Shown: positions 15,163 to 24,774, counted from the stretch's first letter. The stretch: 33,449 nucleotides of DNA from Geobacteraceae bacterium (GCA_007125165.1 SLDV01000039.1:1-33449); one strand, 5' to 3'. The notes: generated by a model from the letters alone, not told the origin. Translations and numbers: made by a program.

Positions 15163-16119
15163 ATGCCTACCACAACATTACGAATCGGAACCCGTGCCAG
15201 CGCTTTGGCTCTATGGCAGGCCAACTGGGTCAAGGATCAGCTTGAGCAGCGCTATCCTGAGCTTGAGGTGACCCTCACGAAGATCAAGACCCAGGGCGAT
15301 AAAATTCTCGACGTTCCACTCGCCAAGGTCGGTGGCAAGGGGCTGTTCGTCAAGGAAATTCAAGAGGCGATGCTGCGTCATGAGATCGATATTGCAGTAC
15401 ACTCAATGAAGGACGTTCCGACGATTTTTCCGCAAGGAACCGGACTGTGTTGCATCACCGAACGCGAAGATTCGCGCGATATCCTGGTGCTGCCTGTCGG
15501 GGGACGGTCTCTGGACGACATCCCTCTGAACGGTCGTATCGGTACCTCGTCCCTGCGCCGCAAGGCGCAACTTCTGCATTTGCGTCCGGATTTGCAGATG
15601 GTCGATGTGCGCGGCAATGTGGAGACCCGTATCCGCAAGCTTAGGGAAGAAAATCTTGATGCGGTTGTGCTGGCCGCCGCCGGCATGAAGCGATTGGGAT
15701 TTGTCGACCAGATCGGCTGCTACCTTGAGCCGGACATCTGTCTGCCGGCCATTGGTCAGGGAGCCTTGGGTCTCGAGAGCCGGATTGATGATCAGCGCAC
15801 CAATGAGCTGATCGATTTTTTCAACCATCCGCAGACTGCCTGTGCAGTCATCGCTGAGCGCGCGGTGCTGGCAACCCTCGAGGGGGGGTGCCAGGTCCCC
15901 ATTGCTGCTTACGGCCAGGTCACACAAGGACAGCTTGAGTTGACTGCCCTGGTAGCAGATGTAGAGGGTAAAACCTTGCTCAAGCGTTCCATTATTGTGC
16001 CGACTGAACAGGCCTATGATGCCGGGGTCGCCCTGGCAAAAGAGTTGCTCGCTGACGGAGCAGCAGCAATCCTGAATGAAGTGTATGGCTGCCGAACATT
16101 TCCGGAAGCGGAGCACTAA
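15163..16119 (+). CDS. hemC: Hydroxymethylbilane synthase (porphobilinogen deaminase)
   Basis: 318 residues. Clear family motifs: RIGTRASALALWQA at the start, TQGDKI, GGKGLFVKEI, HSMKDVP, GTSSLRRKAQL and VRGNVETRI. The dipyrromethane cofactor cysteine is C243 in TLEGGCQVPI, the expected position. The enzyme joins four porphobilinogen molecules into hydroxymethylbilane in the cytoplasm. AAGGAG lies 6 bases before the ATG; the gene is 24 bases from hemA and its stop abuts the hemD ATG. Confidence 0.97.
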   Translation: MPTTTLRIGTRASALALWQANWVKDQLEQRYPELEVTLTKIKTQGDKILDVPLAKVGGKGLFVKEIQEAMLRHEIDIAVHSMKDVPTIFPQGTGLCCITEREDSRDILVLPVGGRSLDDIPLNGRIGTSSLRRKAQLLHLRPDLQMVDVRGNVETRIRKLREENLDAVVLAAAGMKRLGFVDQIGCYLEPDICLPAIGQGALGLESRIDDQRTNELIDFFNHPQTACAVIAERAVLATLEGGCQVPIAAYGQVTQGQLELTALVADVEGKTLLKRSIIVPTEQAYDAGVALAKELLADGAAAILNEVYGCRTFPEAEH

Positions 16120-16905
16120 ATGACAGAAGACCATCGGCAGCCTTTGGCCGGGCGGCGCTTTCTGGTGACGCGACCGGCTGCACAGGCCGCCCCTTTTGTT
16201 GCCCAGATATACGCTCTGGGCGGGGAGGCCATTTGCGTGCCAACCATCGAGATAGCGTCACCACCGAGCTTTAAAGGCCTGGACCTGGCCGTGGTGGATC
16301 TGGACCGCTATCAAATCGTTGTTCTGACGTCGGTCAATGCGGTGCAGACGCTGTTTGCGCGGATGCTCGAGAACAACCAGTATTTCGGGCTGTTGCGTCA
16401 ACTTGAGCTGGTTGTGGTCGGGCCGAAAACTGCCGCCGCCCTGGAAGAGTACAAGTTGCGTCCGACCCTGATGCCGCAAGATCATAGTGCCGAGGGGGTT
16501 CTCGCGATGCTGCTGGAACGAGGAGTCGAAGGTAAAAGGATTCTCTATCCGCGTGCTGCTGCTGCGCGCCCTCTGCTGGCCAGAGAACTGCGCGCGGCCG
16601 GGGCGACCGTGGATGATCCCGTGGCCTATGAAGCTGTAATCCCCCGGGAGAGTGCGGGTAAAATCCGTACCCTGCTTGCCGGCGGCGATCTTGATGCCAT
16701 CTGTTTCAGTTCGTCGTCAACCTTCAGACACCTCCAGCAGATGATCGGAGACGAACTAAAGGGCCTTAAGGGCAAGACGGCATTTTTTTCCATTGGCCCA
16801 CAAACATCAAAAACCATTCGTGAGTATGGTTTTGATGTTGATCTCGAGCCTGACTCCTGGACCATGGATGCCTTACTGCAGGCGATGGTGAATTATTATC
16901 GTTGA
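16120..16905 (+). CDS. hemD: Uroporphyrinogen-III synthase
   Basis: 261 residues. The family is weakly conserved; supporting signs are RRFLVTRPAAQAAPFV at the start, YQIVVLTSVNAVQTLF, VVGPKTAAAL, GKRILYPRAAAARPLLARE, a YEAVIPRE segment, DAICFSSSSTFRHL and SIGPQTSKTIREYGFDVD near the end. It closes and inverts the D ring of hydroxymethylbilane. The ATG follows the hemC stop with no gap, and GGAG lies 7 bases upstream within hemC. It is a single-domain protein; there is no uroporphyrinogen methyltransferase (CobA) part fused to it, as occurs in some related bacteria. It is the last gene of the operon before a 206-base gap. Confidence 0.93.
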   Translation: MTEDHRQPLAGRRFLVTRPAAQAAPFVAQIYALGGEAICVPTIEIASPPSFKGLDLAVVDLDRYQIVVLTSVNAVQTLFARMLENNQYFGLLRQLELVVVGPKTAAALEEYKLRPTLMPQDHSAEGVLAMLLERGVEGKRILYPRAAAARPLLARELRAAGATVDDPVAYEAVIPRESAGKIRTLLAGGDLDAICFSSSSTFRHLQQMIGDELKGLKGKTAFFSIGPQTSKTIREYGFDVDLEPDSWTMDALLQAMVNYYR

Positions 16906-16951
16906 TGGCGTCGCAACAACTTGCCAACTGCTGCGCCCATTTATAAACAGT

Positions 16952-17008
16952 CGCGATTATTTCACTGCTGCGACGTGCGCATGTACGACTGATTGTGCAA
17001 TAATCGCG
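16952..17008. repeat. Inverted repeat in the hemD-hemB gap
   Basis: CGCGATTATT (16952-16961) and AATAATCGCG (16999-17008) are perfect 10-bp inverted copies, 37 bases apart. There is no T-run, so it is not a standard terminator. It could be an operator for hemB or an mRNA structure. Nothing else is recognised in this gap except a small TTGTAT/ATACAA pair close to the hemB ribosome binding site. Confidence 0.5.
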
Positions 17009-17111
17009 CGCCTTGCATTTGGCGTTTTTTGCTTATCCATCTAAATTGATGCTCTGTGCGAAGGCATCATCATTAAAGTTTGTATTTCAAGACATACAAC
17101 AGGAGTGACCT

Positions 17112-18086
17112 ATGAATTTCCCTGATTATCGTCCCCGGCGTCTGCGTCGTAATGCCACTCTCCGGCGTATGGTGCGCGAGACCCACCTGCGAATTGATGA
17201 TCTGATTTATCCTATGTTCAGCGCTTTTGGTGACAACAGCAAAAAAGAGATCAGTTCCATGCCCGGCATCTATCAACAATCGATAGAGAGTATTGTCGTT
17301 GAGGCGAAAGAGGTACGCGATCTGGGAATCCCGGCCGTGCTTCTTTTCGGTATTCCGGAAACCAAGGATGCCGTTGGCAGCGATGCCTACAGTGCGACCG
17401 GTATCATCCAGAATACCATCCGCGCCATCAAGGCTGAGGTGCCGGAGTTGATGGTCATAACGGATGTTTGTCTGTGCGAATATACCGATCATGGCCACTG
17501 CGGGGTCATCAAAGATGGTGATGTAGATAACGACGCCACCCTGGAGCTGCTGGCCAAAGAGGCGCTGAGCCATGTTCAGGCCGGTGCCGACATAGTCGCT
17601 CCTTCCGATATGATGGATGGACGGGTGGCGGCAATCAGGATGATTCTCGATGATCACGGATTCGACCATATTCCGATCATGAGTTATGCAGTAAAATACG
17701 CCAGCAGCTATTATGGTCCTTTTCGCGAAGCGGCTGAAAGCACTCCCGGTTTTGGCGATCGCCGCAGTTATCAGATGGATCCCGCCAATCGACTGGAAGC
17801 GCTGCGCGAGGCGGCTCAGGATGTCGCCGAAGCGGCCGACTTCCTCATGGTCAAGCCGGCGCTGGCTTATCTGGATATGCTGCGCGAACTGAAAAACAAC
17901 TTCGACCTGCCACTGGTCGCTTACAATGTGTCCGGCGAATACAGTATGATCAAGGCAGCAGCCGAAAAAGGCTGGATTGACGGCGATGCGGTGATGATGG
18001 AGACCCTGTTGGGAATGAAACGCGCCGGCGCCGACCTGATCATCACCTATCATGCCAAGGAAGCGGCGCGGTTGCTGGCAGGGTAA
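17112..18086 (+). CDS. hemB: Delta-aminolevulinic acid dehydratase (porphobilinogen synthase)
   Basis: 324 residues. The catalytic lysines are K195 ([17 protein letters not shown]) and K248 ([12 protein letters not shown]). The metal-binding segment reads [14 protein letters not shown], with the three cysteines of the zinc-type enzyme rather than the aspartates of the magnesium type. It condenses two 5-aminolevulinate molecules to porphobilinogen. CAGGAG lies 7 bases before the ATG. The gene is 206 bases from hemD, so it may have its own promoter, although I found no convincing one. A strong terminator follows at 18108-18146. Confidence 0.97.
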   Translation: MNFPDYRPRRLRRNATLRRMVRETHLRIDDLIYPMFSAFGDNSKKEISSMPGIYQQSIESIVVEAKEVRDLGIPAVLLFGIPETKDAVGSDAYSATGIIQNTIRAIKAEVPELMVITDVCLCEYTDHGHCGVIKDGDVDNDATLELLAKEALSHVQAGADIVAPSDMMDGRVAAIRMILDDHGFDHIPIMSYAVKYASSYYGPFREAAESTPGFGDRRSYQMDPANRLEALREAAQDVAEAADFLMVKPALAYLDMLRELKNNFDLPLVAYNVSGEYSMIKAAAEKGWIDGDAVMMETLLGMKRAGADLIITYHAKEAARLLAG

Positions 18087-18107
18087 TAAGCAACAGAAAT
18101 AAATTCG

Positions 18108-18146
18108 AACAACGGGTCACTGTCGAGCTGTGGCCCGTTGTTTTTT
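18108..18146 (+). terminator. Rho-independent terminator of hemB
   Basis: AACAACGGGTCAC (18108-18120) pairs with GTGGCCCGTTGTT (18130-18142), with one internal mismatch, around a 9-base loop, and runs into TTTTTT. It follows the hemB stop by about 20 bases. Confidence 0.88.
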
Positions 18147-18173
18147 CGGCAAAACAGCAGAACTGACTTCGGT

Positions 18174-19475
18174 ATGAAAAGAATTCTCATGGAAGAATAC
18201 CACATCGATCAACTCCCTAACGGCATCCGCCTGGTGACAGTACCCATGCCACACCAGCACGCAGTGGAGCTTGTTTGTTATTTGGCCGTCGGCGGGCGTT
18301 GCGAGCCGCTCGAATATGCGGGAATCTCGCACTTTCTCGAACATATGCTGTTTCGTGGTACGGCCGAGTTTGCCAACAGTACCGAGCTGGAGCGCGCCTT
18401 TGAGGAGATTGGTGGCGCCGTCAATGCGTCAACCGATGTCGAAACTACCTGTTTTCATTCGCGGATTCATCCTGATTATATCGAACGCGGTGTCGGTTTG
18501 TTTGCTTCCATGATCCGGCGCCCCTGTTTTAACGATATGGATACGGAGCGACGAATTATTCTCGAAGAAGCGCGGGAAGATTTCAATGAGTGCGGCGAAC
18601 AGATCAATCTCGACAATCTGATGGTTGATCTCTTGTGGCCGGAACATCCATTGGGTGCATCTTTGATCGGTTCTCCGCAGACCCTGAACGCCATCGGTCG
18701 GCAACAACTCGAAGCCTATTATCATGACTGGTATCATCCTGCCAATCTGGTGATCTGCGCCTGTGGAGCAGTTGATCCTGCCCTGTTGCGCCGAGCCGCT
18801 GAACAGGAGTTTGGCGATTGGGAACGGCGTCCGCTTCTGGCCGTGTCGCCACTGGCGGAATCACAGCAATGGGTGCCGCGCAGCCGCTGGGTGCAGGATT
18901 CCGATTCCCAGATCAGCTTTCAGTTGGCTTTTCGTTTGCCGGGGCGTGGTGACGAGCGCACCATGGCCATTCGCCTGCTGCGCCGAATTCTGGGGTGGGG
19001 AGCAGGGGCAAGATTACCCCTGCGTTTACGAGAAGAGTTGGGGTTGACCTACTCTGTTGATGTCAGTTGTCTGATGCTGGATGATACCGGTTATCTGGCC
19101 ATTGATACAGCCGTGGCTCCCGGCAATCTGTGTGCTGCTGTTGAAGAGATACTGACAGTATTGCAGCGGCTGCGTGAGGTACCTTTGACCAGTGACGAGC
19201 TGGCGACAGCGGTCAGGACCTATCTGTTTGATCTCGATTTTTCCCGCGATCAGAGTGAATCTCTGGCGGTACGTTATGGGTGGGGGTTGCAGGCGGGGTA
19301 TCTGCGCACTCTGGAGCAGGATCGTCGGGAGTTATTGGCTCTGACTCCTGACTATCTGCGGGAAGTGATGCAGGATGTGCTGACTCCGGCAGTGATGAAC
19401 CTCGCCGTTGTCGGCCCTTGGACGGAGAAGGAGTGCCACCAGATAGAGCGACTGCTCCATGTCAGTCCATTGTGA
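18174..19475 (+). CDS. M16-family zinc metallopeptidase
   Basis: 433 residues from the ATG at 18174; an ATG at 18189 is equally possible, as neither has a clear ribosome binding site. A TTG further up lies inside the hemB terminator and is rejected. The inverted zinc motif HFLEH is at 53-57 within GISHFLEHMLFRGT, followed by NASTDVETTCFH and the downstream glutamates in IILEEAREDFNE. The second half carries the inactive-like domain with RLPLRLREELGLTYSVDVS. This is the mitochondrial-processing-peptidase/PqqL-like group; bacterial members are usually housekeeping peptidases of undefined substrate. It ends 3 bases from the convergent sigma-54 activator gene with no terminator between. Confidence 0.9.
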   Translation: MKRILMEEYHIDQLPNGIRLVTVPMPHQHAVELVCYLAVGGRCEPLEYAGISHFLEHMLFRGTAEFANSTELERAFEEIGGAVNASTDVETTCFHSRIHPDYIERGVGLFASMIRRPCFNDMDTERRIILEEAREDFNECGEQINLDNLMVDLLWPEHPLGASLIGSPQTLNAIGRQQLEAYYHDWYHPANLVICACGAVDPALLRRAAEQEFGDWERRPLLAVSPLAESQQWVPRSRWVQDSDSQISFQLAFRLPGRGDERTMAIRLLRRILGWGAGARLPLRLREELGLTYSVDVSCLMLDDTGYLAIDTAVAPGNLCAAVEEILTVLQRLREVPLTSDELATAVRTYLFDLDFSRDQSESLAVRYGWGLQAGYLRTLEQDRRELLALTPDYLREVMQDVLTPAVMNLAVVGPWTEKECHQIERLLHVSPL

Positions 19476-19478
19476 TTG

Positions 19479-22304
19479 TTACCAGCGTATTTTGACCGTT
19501 TTGTAAAAGAAGTTTTTGAAGCGATAGAATTTTTTCCGCTCTTTTTCTTCCTTGGAGGATGGATCGCAGGCGCGGAACAATCGTGCCAGTTTGGGCATAT
19601 TGGTTCCCCCTTCACTGCGCGCCCTTTCTACTACCCTCAACACCAGATCACGGGTAATCTCCTGCCGTGCGTAGGGCTCATAGAGGGCCGACCAGAAATC
19701 CTCTTCTTGTTGCAAAATCTTCTGCAGCATGTCTTCAGCCAATTGTTCCGTCAGGGCGCGATTCTGGTCGGCACTGTCAGCACGACTGAAGGCCTGAGGC
19801 TGGAGGGCATTTGTGATCTCCGGTGCGTCGATAATTTTGTCGCGACGTAACAGCATGGCCCGTAGCAGAATGCTGCGTAGCTCGCGAATGTTGCCGGTGT
19901 AATGATGGCGGCTGAGGAGGTTTTTGGCCGTCTGGCTGAGTATCGGCATGCCGCTGTTGTCTTCCTGTTTGTGATAAGCCTGAAAAAGGCGACCAAGGAG
20001 GTGGACAGCGAGATCAGGGATATCTTCGCGGCGCTGGTTCAGAGAGGGAACCTCAATGATCAGCTCAGATAAGCGATGGTAAAGGTCTTCACGAAAGGCT
20101 CCGGCGGCGATCAGTTGGCGCAGATCACGATTGGTGCCGGCAACCAGCAGTACCTGTGAATGACGGGTAATGTTTTCTCCGAGGCGGATAAATTCGCCGT
20201 TGTCGAGAAAGCGCAAAAGCTGAACCTGGGTTTTAGGGTCTGCGTCACCGATCTCATCGAGAAAAACTACCCCGCCATGAGCTTCTTCGAGGATGCCGCG
20301 TCGGTCGCTGTGGGCACCGGTAAAAGCCCCCCGTTTGTGGCCAAAGAGCTCCGAATAGGTGAGCTCGCCGCTGTAAGCGGCAATGTTGGTTTTTTTCAGC
20401 GGCAAACTGCTGCGACTTGGCAACAATTGGCGGAAAATACGATTGAGTTCAGTATAGAAGTTGTTGAACAAAAATTCCTTGCCGGCACCGGTTTCTCCGG
20501 TGATCAGGATGGAGGGCAGACCGAGGAACTCTCCCTGGTCCGGAACCCCCTGTTTATGCCACTGGGCGATCCGTTCACATAGCGGCGGACTGATCCGCTG
20601 GATTGCGGTGATGATTTCCTGGGTTTTGCTGGAATTGCCAATGATGTTGCCAAGTCGATACGAGGTGATTTGCGGGTCTTTGTAGCCGACATCCTGGCGC
20701 AGGCGGTCGATTTCACTGGTGAGCTGGTCAATTTTCTGCAGAATCGACAGGTGATGACCGATCATACGCGCAATAATCTGCAGGATGCGCCGATGTTCAT
20801 GGGTAAAATAATGCGGCCTTAAGCTGTCGAGACAGACAACAGCAAGAACTTCATCGTTGTAGACAACCGGGACGGCGATCTCACTGCGAATCGCCTCGGT
20901 AACCAGTCGATAGAATTTATCCTCGGCGCTACTGTCGTGGCAGTCATCAAGAATCTGCGGTTGACGGGTGGCCGCAGCGAGTCCGGTGAGGCTGCGCTGA
21001 TCAGCGGGAAGCTCCTTGCCCCCCACACGGATCGGGGGAATATATTTTTTCATCCATTCCTTGTTTTTAGCGCCGACCAGGTTTCCCTGATCGTCTTCCA
21101 CCAGCAGCCAGCGCTCTCCCTGAAACTCACGTACCAGAGCGAGACTGCCGGTGTCAGCCCCGATGAGTTGGGTAGCTTTGGAAAGTACCCGGTGTAGAAA
21201 GGGTCGCAGCCCATCTCCGGACTGCTGCAGCAGATCGCCAATTTCAGAGAGGATCTGGATCTCCAGGTGTTCGTCGCCGATTTCCTGTACCACCCGCTGC
21301 GCCATTTCCGCATGAGCATCAAGCAGGTCGCGCTCAAACGGGGTGAACTGATAGCGATCCTTGGTGTAGTAATTGACCAGACAGATGACCCGACGGTTGT
21401 GTTTGTCGTAGCGCGGCACCATGTAAAGAGATTTCAGGCCGAGGTTTTCTGTCAGGTAACGTTTCTGCAGGGTTTCGGCGTTCAGGTCTTCGATATACAA
21501 AGGAGCCAGCAGGCTATCATCGACGATGACACCGGCGCGATCGATGAAGCGCGAGAGGAGGGACTCGCCCGGTGCCAGATTTATCAGTTTTTCTTCTTCG
21601 TAGAGACGCCGAGCTTCACGTTCTTTGGAGTAGGAGGCGAGGATTTCCAGGGTGCGTTCGCCGTCAATGTCTGATGGCACCGGAATGAGTACCGATGCCA
21701 GGGCCACGCGGTCAATCAGTTGCGCCGCCGATTTCACCATAAACAATGCGGCTTCGCGTTTTTTTGCTTCGTCAACCCGGCGTGCCAGCAGCAGTTGTTG
21801 CTGGTATTTGCGCGCCCGATTCAGGGTCGGTGCCGCTTCGCTCAGAAGTTTGCGCAGTTGGCGCAAGAGCAGCTCAGGCGGTGACTGATCATAACGACTG
21901 CGGTCAAGGCTGACAACACCGATAGCGCGGCCTAAATGAAGAATCGGCAGCAGGTAATAGGCTTCCTGCGCGGAAGCATTTACTGGCGCGGTAGTTTTTG
22001 GATGGCGGGAGAGGCCGGCAACCGCCATCTCCCGTTTTTGCTGATAGACCAGCGGTATCGGGAAAAAACTGTCATTGATGGGAAAGCTTGACTCGCTGAT
22101 GCCATGCAGATCATCACTTTCAGCAGCAGCACAATTTAAGGACCCCATGGTCAGATCTTCTAGATAGATGCGACATTGTCCGCCGCCGGAGAGGAGTTGC
22201 ACTCCTTGGGAAATGCGGCGCAAGATTTCGAGCAGATTTTCTTTGCCATACTCATGAAGGCTGACGATTATCTGATCGATTTGTTTTTGTGTCGGTGTGT
22301 GCAT
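19479..22304 (-). CDS. GAF-domain sigma-54-dependent transcriptional activator
   Basis: 941 residues. The N-terminal ~520 residues hold about three GAF-like sensory domains (roughly 15-160, 190-340 and 350-525), joined by helices. The AAA+ domain (about 560-840) has Walker A GETGAGKE near 602-609, the sigma-54 contact loop GAFTGA near 659-664, Walker B VVFLDEIGD and GNIRELRSILLRA. An intact GAFTGA loop means it should remodel sigma-54 holoenzyme. The C-terminus lacks a recognisable Fis-type helix-turn-helix; it has DLVLRVVERARSEGGTNM and PKLARLFRAC and a very basic tail. No receiver domain is present, so the GAF domains should sense a ligand. The gene starts next to a promoter at 22341-22369 and faces away from the kinase gene. 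Confidence 0.9.
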   Translation of the reverse strand: MHTPTQKQIDQIIVSLHEYGKENLLEILRRISQGVQLLSGGGQCRIYLEDLTMGSLNCAAAESDDLHGISESSFPINDSFFPIPLVYQQKREMAVAGLSRHPKTTAPVNASAQEAYYLLPILHLGRAIGVVSLDRSRYDQSPPELLLRQLRKLLSEAAPTLNRARKYQQQLLLARRVDEAKKREAALFMVKSAAQLIDRVALASVLIPVPSDIDGERTLEILASYSKEREARRLYEEEKLINLAPGESLLSRFIDRAGVIVDDSLLAPLYIEDLNAETLQKRYLTENLGLKSLYMVPRYDKHNRRVICLVNYYTKDRYQFTPFERDLLDAHAEMAQRVVQEIGDEHLEIQILSEIGDLLQQSGDGLRPFLHRVLSKATQLIGADTGSLALVREFQGERWLLVEDDQGNLVGAKNKEWMKKYIPPIRVGGKELPADQRSLTGLAAATRQPQILDDCHDSSAEDKFYRLVTEAIRSEIAVPVVYNDEVLAVVCLDSLRPHYFTHEHRRILQIIARMIGHHLSILQKIDQLTSEIDRLRQDVGYKDPQITSYRLGNIIGNSSKTQEIITAIQRISPPLCERIAQWHKQGVPDQGEFLGLPSILITGETGAGKEFLFNNFYTELNRIFRQLLPSRSSLPLKKTNIAAYSGELTYSELFGHKRGAFTGAHSDRRGILEEAHGGVVFLDEIGDADPKTQVQLLRFLDNGEFIRLGENITRHSQVLLVAGTNRDLRQLIAAGAFREDLYHRLSELIIEVPSLNQRREDIPDLAVHLLGRLFQAYHKQEDNSGMPILSQTAKNLLSRHHYTGNIRELRSILLRAMLLRRDKIIDAPEITNALQPQAFSRADSADQNRALTEQLAEDMLQKILQQEEDFWSALYEPYARQEITRDLVLRVVERARSEGGTNMPKLARLFRACDPSSKEEKERKKFYRFKNFFYKTVKIRW

Positions 22305-22647
22305 TGAGTTTCCCCGGTGAGTTGTTTGTCACTCATCTGCAGGGTAATGAGATTGCTGGTGGCTGTCAAAATGATTTTTCAGTATTTTTTTAATGACATG
22401 TATGCTGAGAATTCACGTCATTTTTTAATCTTTTGTGCTCCGGCACGTCTACGCAAATTTTTAAATGAGCTTTTGTTTCAGTACCTTGTTCAGGAAAAAT
22501 GAGAGAGGGAGAAGATTGTAAGTTTTTTTTTATGAAATTTTTTCTCCGTGTCTAAGTATCTAAATAGTTGAATATTAAGCGCTTTTCTTTTTTTCTTCTT
22601 GCCCCTTCCCACCATCTGGTGAATAATGTAGTCGCCCTGTCCGGGCA
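22305..22647. other. AT-rich intergenic region between divergent signalling genes
   Basis: This ~340-base gap separates the divergent activator and kinase genes. It contains one plausible minus-strand promoter (22341-22369) and several T-tracts, for example the run of T at 22522-22530 and around 22540-22547. I found no sigma-54 element of the TGGCAC-N5-TTGC form, no riboswitch and no convincing gene. Confidence 0.5.
22341..22369 (-). promoter_or_regulatory. Putative sigma-70 promoter of the GAF/AAA+ activator
   Basis: On the minus strand TTGACA (22364-22369), a 17-base spacer and TACCCT (22341-22346), about 37 bases before the ATG at 22304. Confidence 0.5.
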
Positions 22648-22668
22648 TTGAAGCGGGGAATAAATTTT

Positions 22669-24774
22669 ATGGGAGTTGTTTCGATTAATAAAAAGCCATT
22701 GCTACCGGAATCTCCCGTTGATCCATGTGGGGAGCAAACCTGTTGCCTGCTGTCTGCGCCCGATGTTCTTGCAGATCTTCTTTCGGCCTGTCTTGAAAAC
22801 GCCAATTCTCAAATCGTGTCTGAGATTATTCTGCAGGATGCCCCCTTCACTGCCCATTTGATCGATATTGCGGTGAAGTGGAACCCCGACACACTCAACG
22901 CGACCGAGCCCGTTACTGCCGCAGTACAGTCCTTGGGATACCCGATGATTGTCAGTCTGGTTTTACAGTCTGCGCGTCGGGTGCTCGAACGCAAGATGTC
23001 TGTCGAGGAAATACTTTTTTTGCAGCAACTTTGGCGGACATCTCGCTTTTCCGGTCAAGCAGCCCGCTGCATCGCCCCGTCAGTAAATTATCCCTATATA
23101 GAGGAAGCACAGTTAGGTGGGCTACTGCAGAATCTTGGCCTTTATCAACAGTTGATCCAACATGGCGATCTATTTCTTGCGGAAAGTCCGGTTCCCTGGA
23201 GTTGTGAGGAGCAGATAACGTGGGAGCGGCGACTTTTTCAGACCGACCATCTGCAGTTGGCCGCAGAGAAAATCGAAAGCTGGCGCCTCGACTCGTTTCT
23301 GGCTGATGCGGTCCGTTTTCTGGTTGTCGATAGTGGCCAGTTGCAATCTGCCAATCCGCTGTTCCGTGTTGCCAGGCTGGCACAACTGTTTGCTGCCAGT
23401 GGTGCAAAGCTGAGCCCTGAGGCAGGCCGCCTGGGGGAATTGTTTTTTAATCTGCGGCCGGTGGAAACAGATTATCTGTTTGATTGGGTCAACGGCCTGT
23501 CTGCTCCATTTCCCCAAAATAAGCATGATACTGCGGTGGCAGTTGATAACTTCAACAGGTCGTGCCAGAGACTGACCAGGCAGATTTTTCTGATTGCCAG
23601 TCAGGAGGCGGCGCGCGGTCGTCTGACACGAGGCACAACACCCGAAGAGATTGGGGATATTGCCGGCAGTCTTTACCTGGAGAACAGTCCGGCACAGAGG
23701 GTATATTTTTTCCTGCTTGATCAGCGGCGTCAGGAACTGGTTGGGATCTCTTCTAAAGACGGCTCACGTCTGTCTCGTGAACTTAAGATCCCTCTGGCCA
23801 AGGAGGCAAGCCTGGCGGTGCGAGCGCTTTCCGGAGAGATTGCTATCAGCAGTTTCACAGCGGATCAGGCATTGACTGTTACCGACCATCTGCTTACGCG
23901 GTTGTGCGGCGGTCAGGGGTTTGTTTGTTATCCGTTGCGTTCCAATGGGCATCCCCTGGCAGTCGTGGTTTTTGGTCTGAAAAGCGAAAGCGATGTTGCC
24001 GGACTTCAAACCCAATCGGTGGCAATTTTGCACCCAATCATCAGTGCGGCTCTGGCACAGGTGTCGATCGGGGAATTTAATCGTGTCACCGACGGCAATC
24101 TTCTTCTGCGTCGGGTCAATCACGAGATCAGCAGCCCGCTGACGATCATCGGTAATTATGCCGAAGTTCTCAAACACAGTCTTGCCGACAAGGCCGGCCG
24201 CGAATTGGCTGAGGCGATCAAGCAGGAGTCACAACGGGTTGACGAAATTGTCCACTATTATCTCAACCAGCAGGATATGTTCGAGTTTCCTGATCAACAG
24301 GTTGATCTTAATCAGCTTGTGCAGGAGACGGTCGACACATTGCTTGATGCCGAACTCACACCCCGTAATATTGTGGTACAATTTCAGCTTCAGGAAGATC
24401 TGCCGCGCCTGTCGACTATGGCAGTTCTGGTTCGTCAGATCCTTGTTAATCTGGTTAAAAATGCGGCGGAAGCCCTTGAGAATGGTGGGCGTATTGTACT
24501 GGCGACCCGTGAGGGCTTTTGTTCCGAACGCGGGCGTTATGTCGAAATCGGGGTTGCCGATAACGGTCCCGGAATACCCGCTGCAGTGAGAGATCGGCTT
24601 TTCCGTCCGGTTGTCAGTACCAAGGGCGGTGGCCATAACGGTTCCGGTTTAAGTATCGTTAAGGGGATGGTCGAGGATCTCGGTGGTCGGATCAGTTGTC
24701 ACAGTAGCCCGGAAACCGGTACCAGTTTTTGTCTGCAATTACCGTTGGTGGATGATTTCAGCCTGTTTACATGA
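22669..24774 (+). CDS. HDOD-GAF-histidine kinase hybrid protein
   Basis: 701 residues from the ATG at 22669 with GGGGA about 9 bases upstream; a TTG seven codons earlier is less likely. The first ~260 residues resemble an HDOD domain (LLSAPDVLADLLSACLE, VQSLGYPMIVSLVLQ, AQLGGLLQNLGLY). A GAF-like region follows (about 310-460). Then comes a transmitter domain with phosphoacceptor H485 in VNHEISSPLTIIGNYAEVL, N box N598 in ILVNLVKNAAEALENGG, G1 VADNGPGIP, an F box and G2 GGGHNGSGLSIV, so the kinase looks complete. There are no membrane segments, so it is cytoplasmic. HDOD domains bind partners or nucleotides in signalling and are seldom joined to kinases. The next gene begins 14 bases downstream and has a receiver domain, a possible but degenerate partner. 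Confidence 0.88.
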   Translation: MGVVSINKKPLLPESPVDPCGEQTCCLLSAPDVLADLLSACLENANSQIVSEIILQDAPFTAHLIDIAVKWNPDTLNATEPVTAAVQSLGYPMIVSLVLQSARRVLERKMSVEEILFLQQLWRTSRFSGQAARCIAPSVNYPYIEEAQLGGLLQNLGLYQQLIQHGDLFLAESPVPWSCEEQITWERRLFQTDHLQLAAEKIESWRLDSFLADAVRFLVVDSGQLQSANPLFRVARLAQLFAASGAKLSPEAGRLGELFFNLRPVETDYLFDWVNGLSAPFPQNKHDTAVAVDNFNRSCQRLTRQIFLIASQEAARGRLTRGTTPEEIGDIAGSLYLENSPAQRVYFFLLDQRRQELVGISSKDGSRLSRELKIPLAKEASLAVRALSGEIAISSFTADQALTVTDHLLTRLCGGQGFVCYPLRSNGHPLAVVVFGLKSESDVAGLQTQSVAILHPIISAALAQVSIGEFNRVTDGNLLLRRVNHEISSPLTIIGNYAEVLKHSLADKAGRELAEAIKQESQRVDEIVHYYLNQQDMFEFPDQQVDLNQLVQETVDTLLDAELTPRNIVVQFQLQEDLPRLSTMAVLVRQILVNLVKNAAEALENGGRIVLATREGFCSERGRYVEIGVADNGPGIPAAVRDRLFRPVVSTKGGGHNGSGLSIVKGMVEDLGGRISCHSSPETGTSFCLQLPLVDDFSLFT

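Noticed and set aside
18138-18173. N-terminal extension of the M16 peptidase from a TTG
   Set aside because: The start would lie inside the hemB terminator and the added residues do not match the family.
22305-22647. Sigma-54 promoter for the signalling genes
   Set aside because: No TGGCAC-N5-TTGC element was found on either strand of the gap.
23375-23392. TGGCACAACTGTTTGC as a sigma-54 promoter
   Set aside because: The GG to GC spacing is 11 rather than 10 and it lies inside the kinase coding region.
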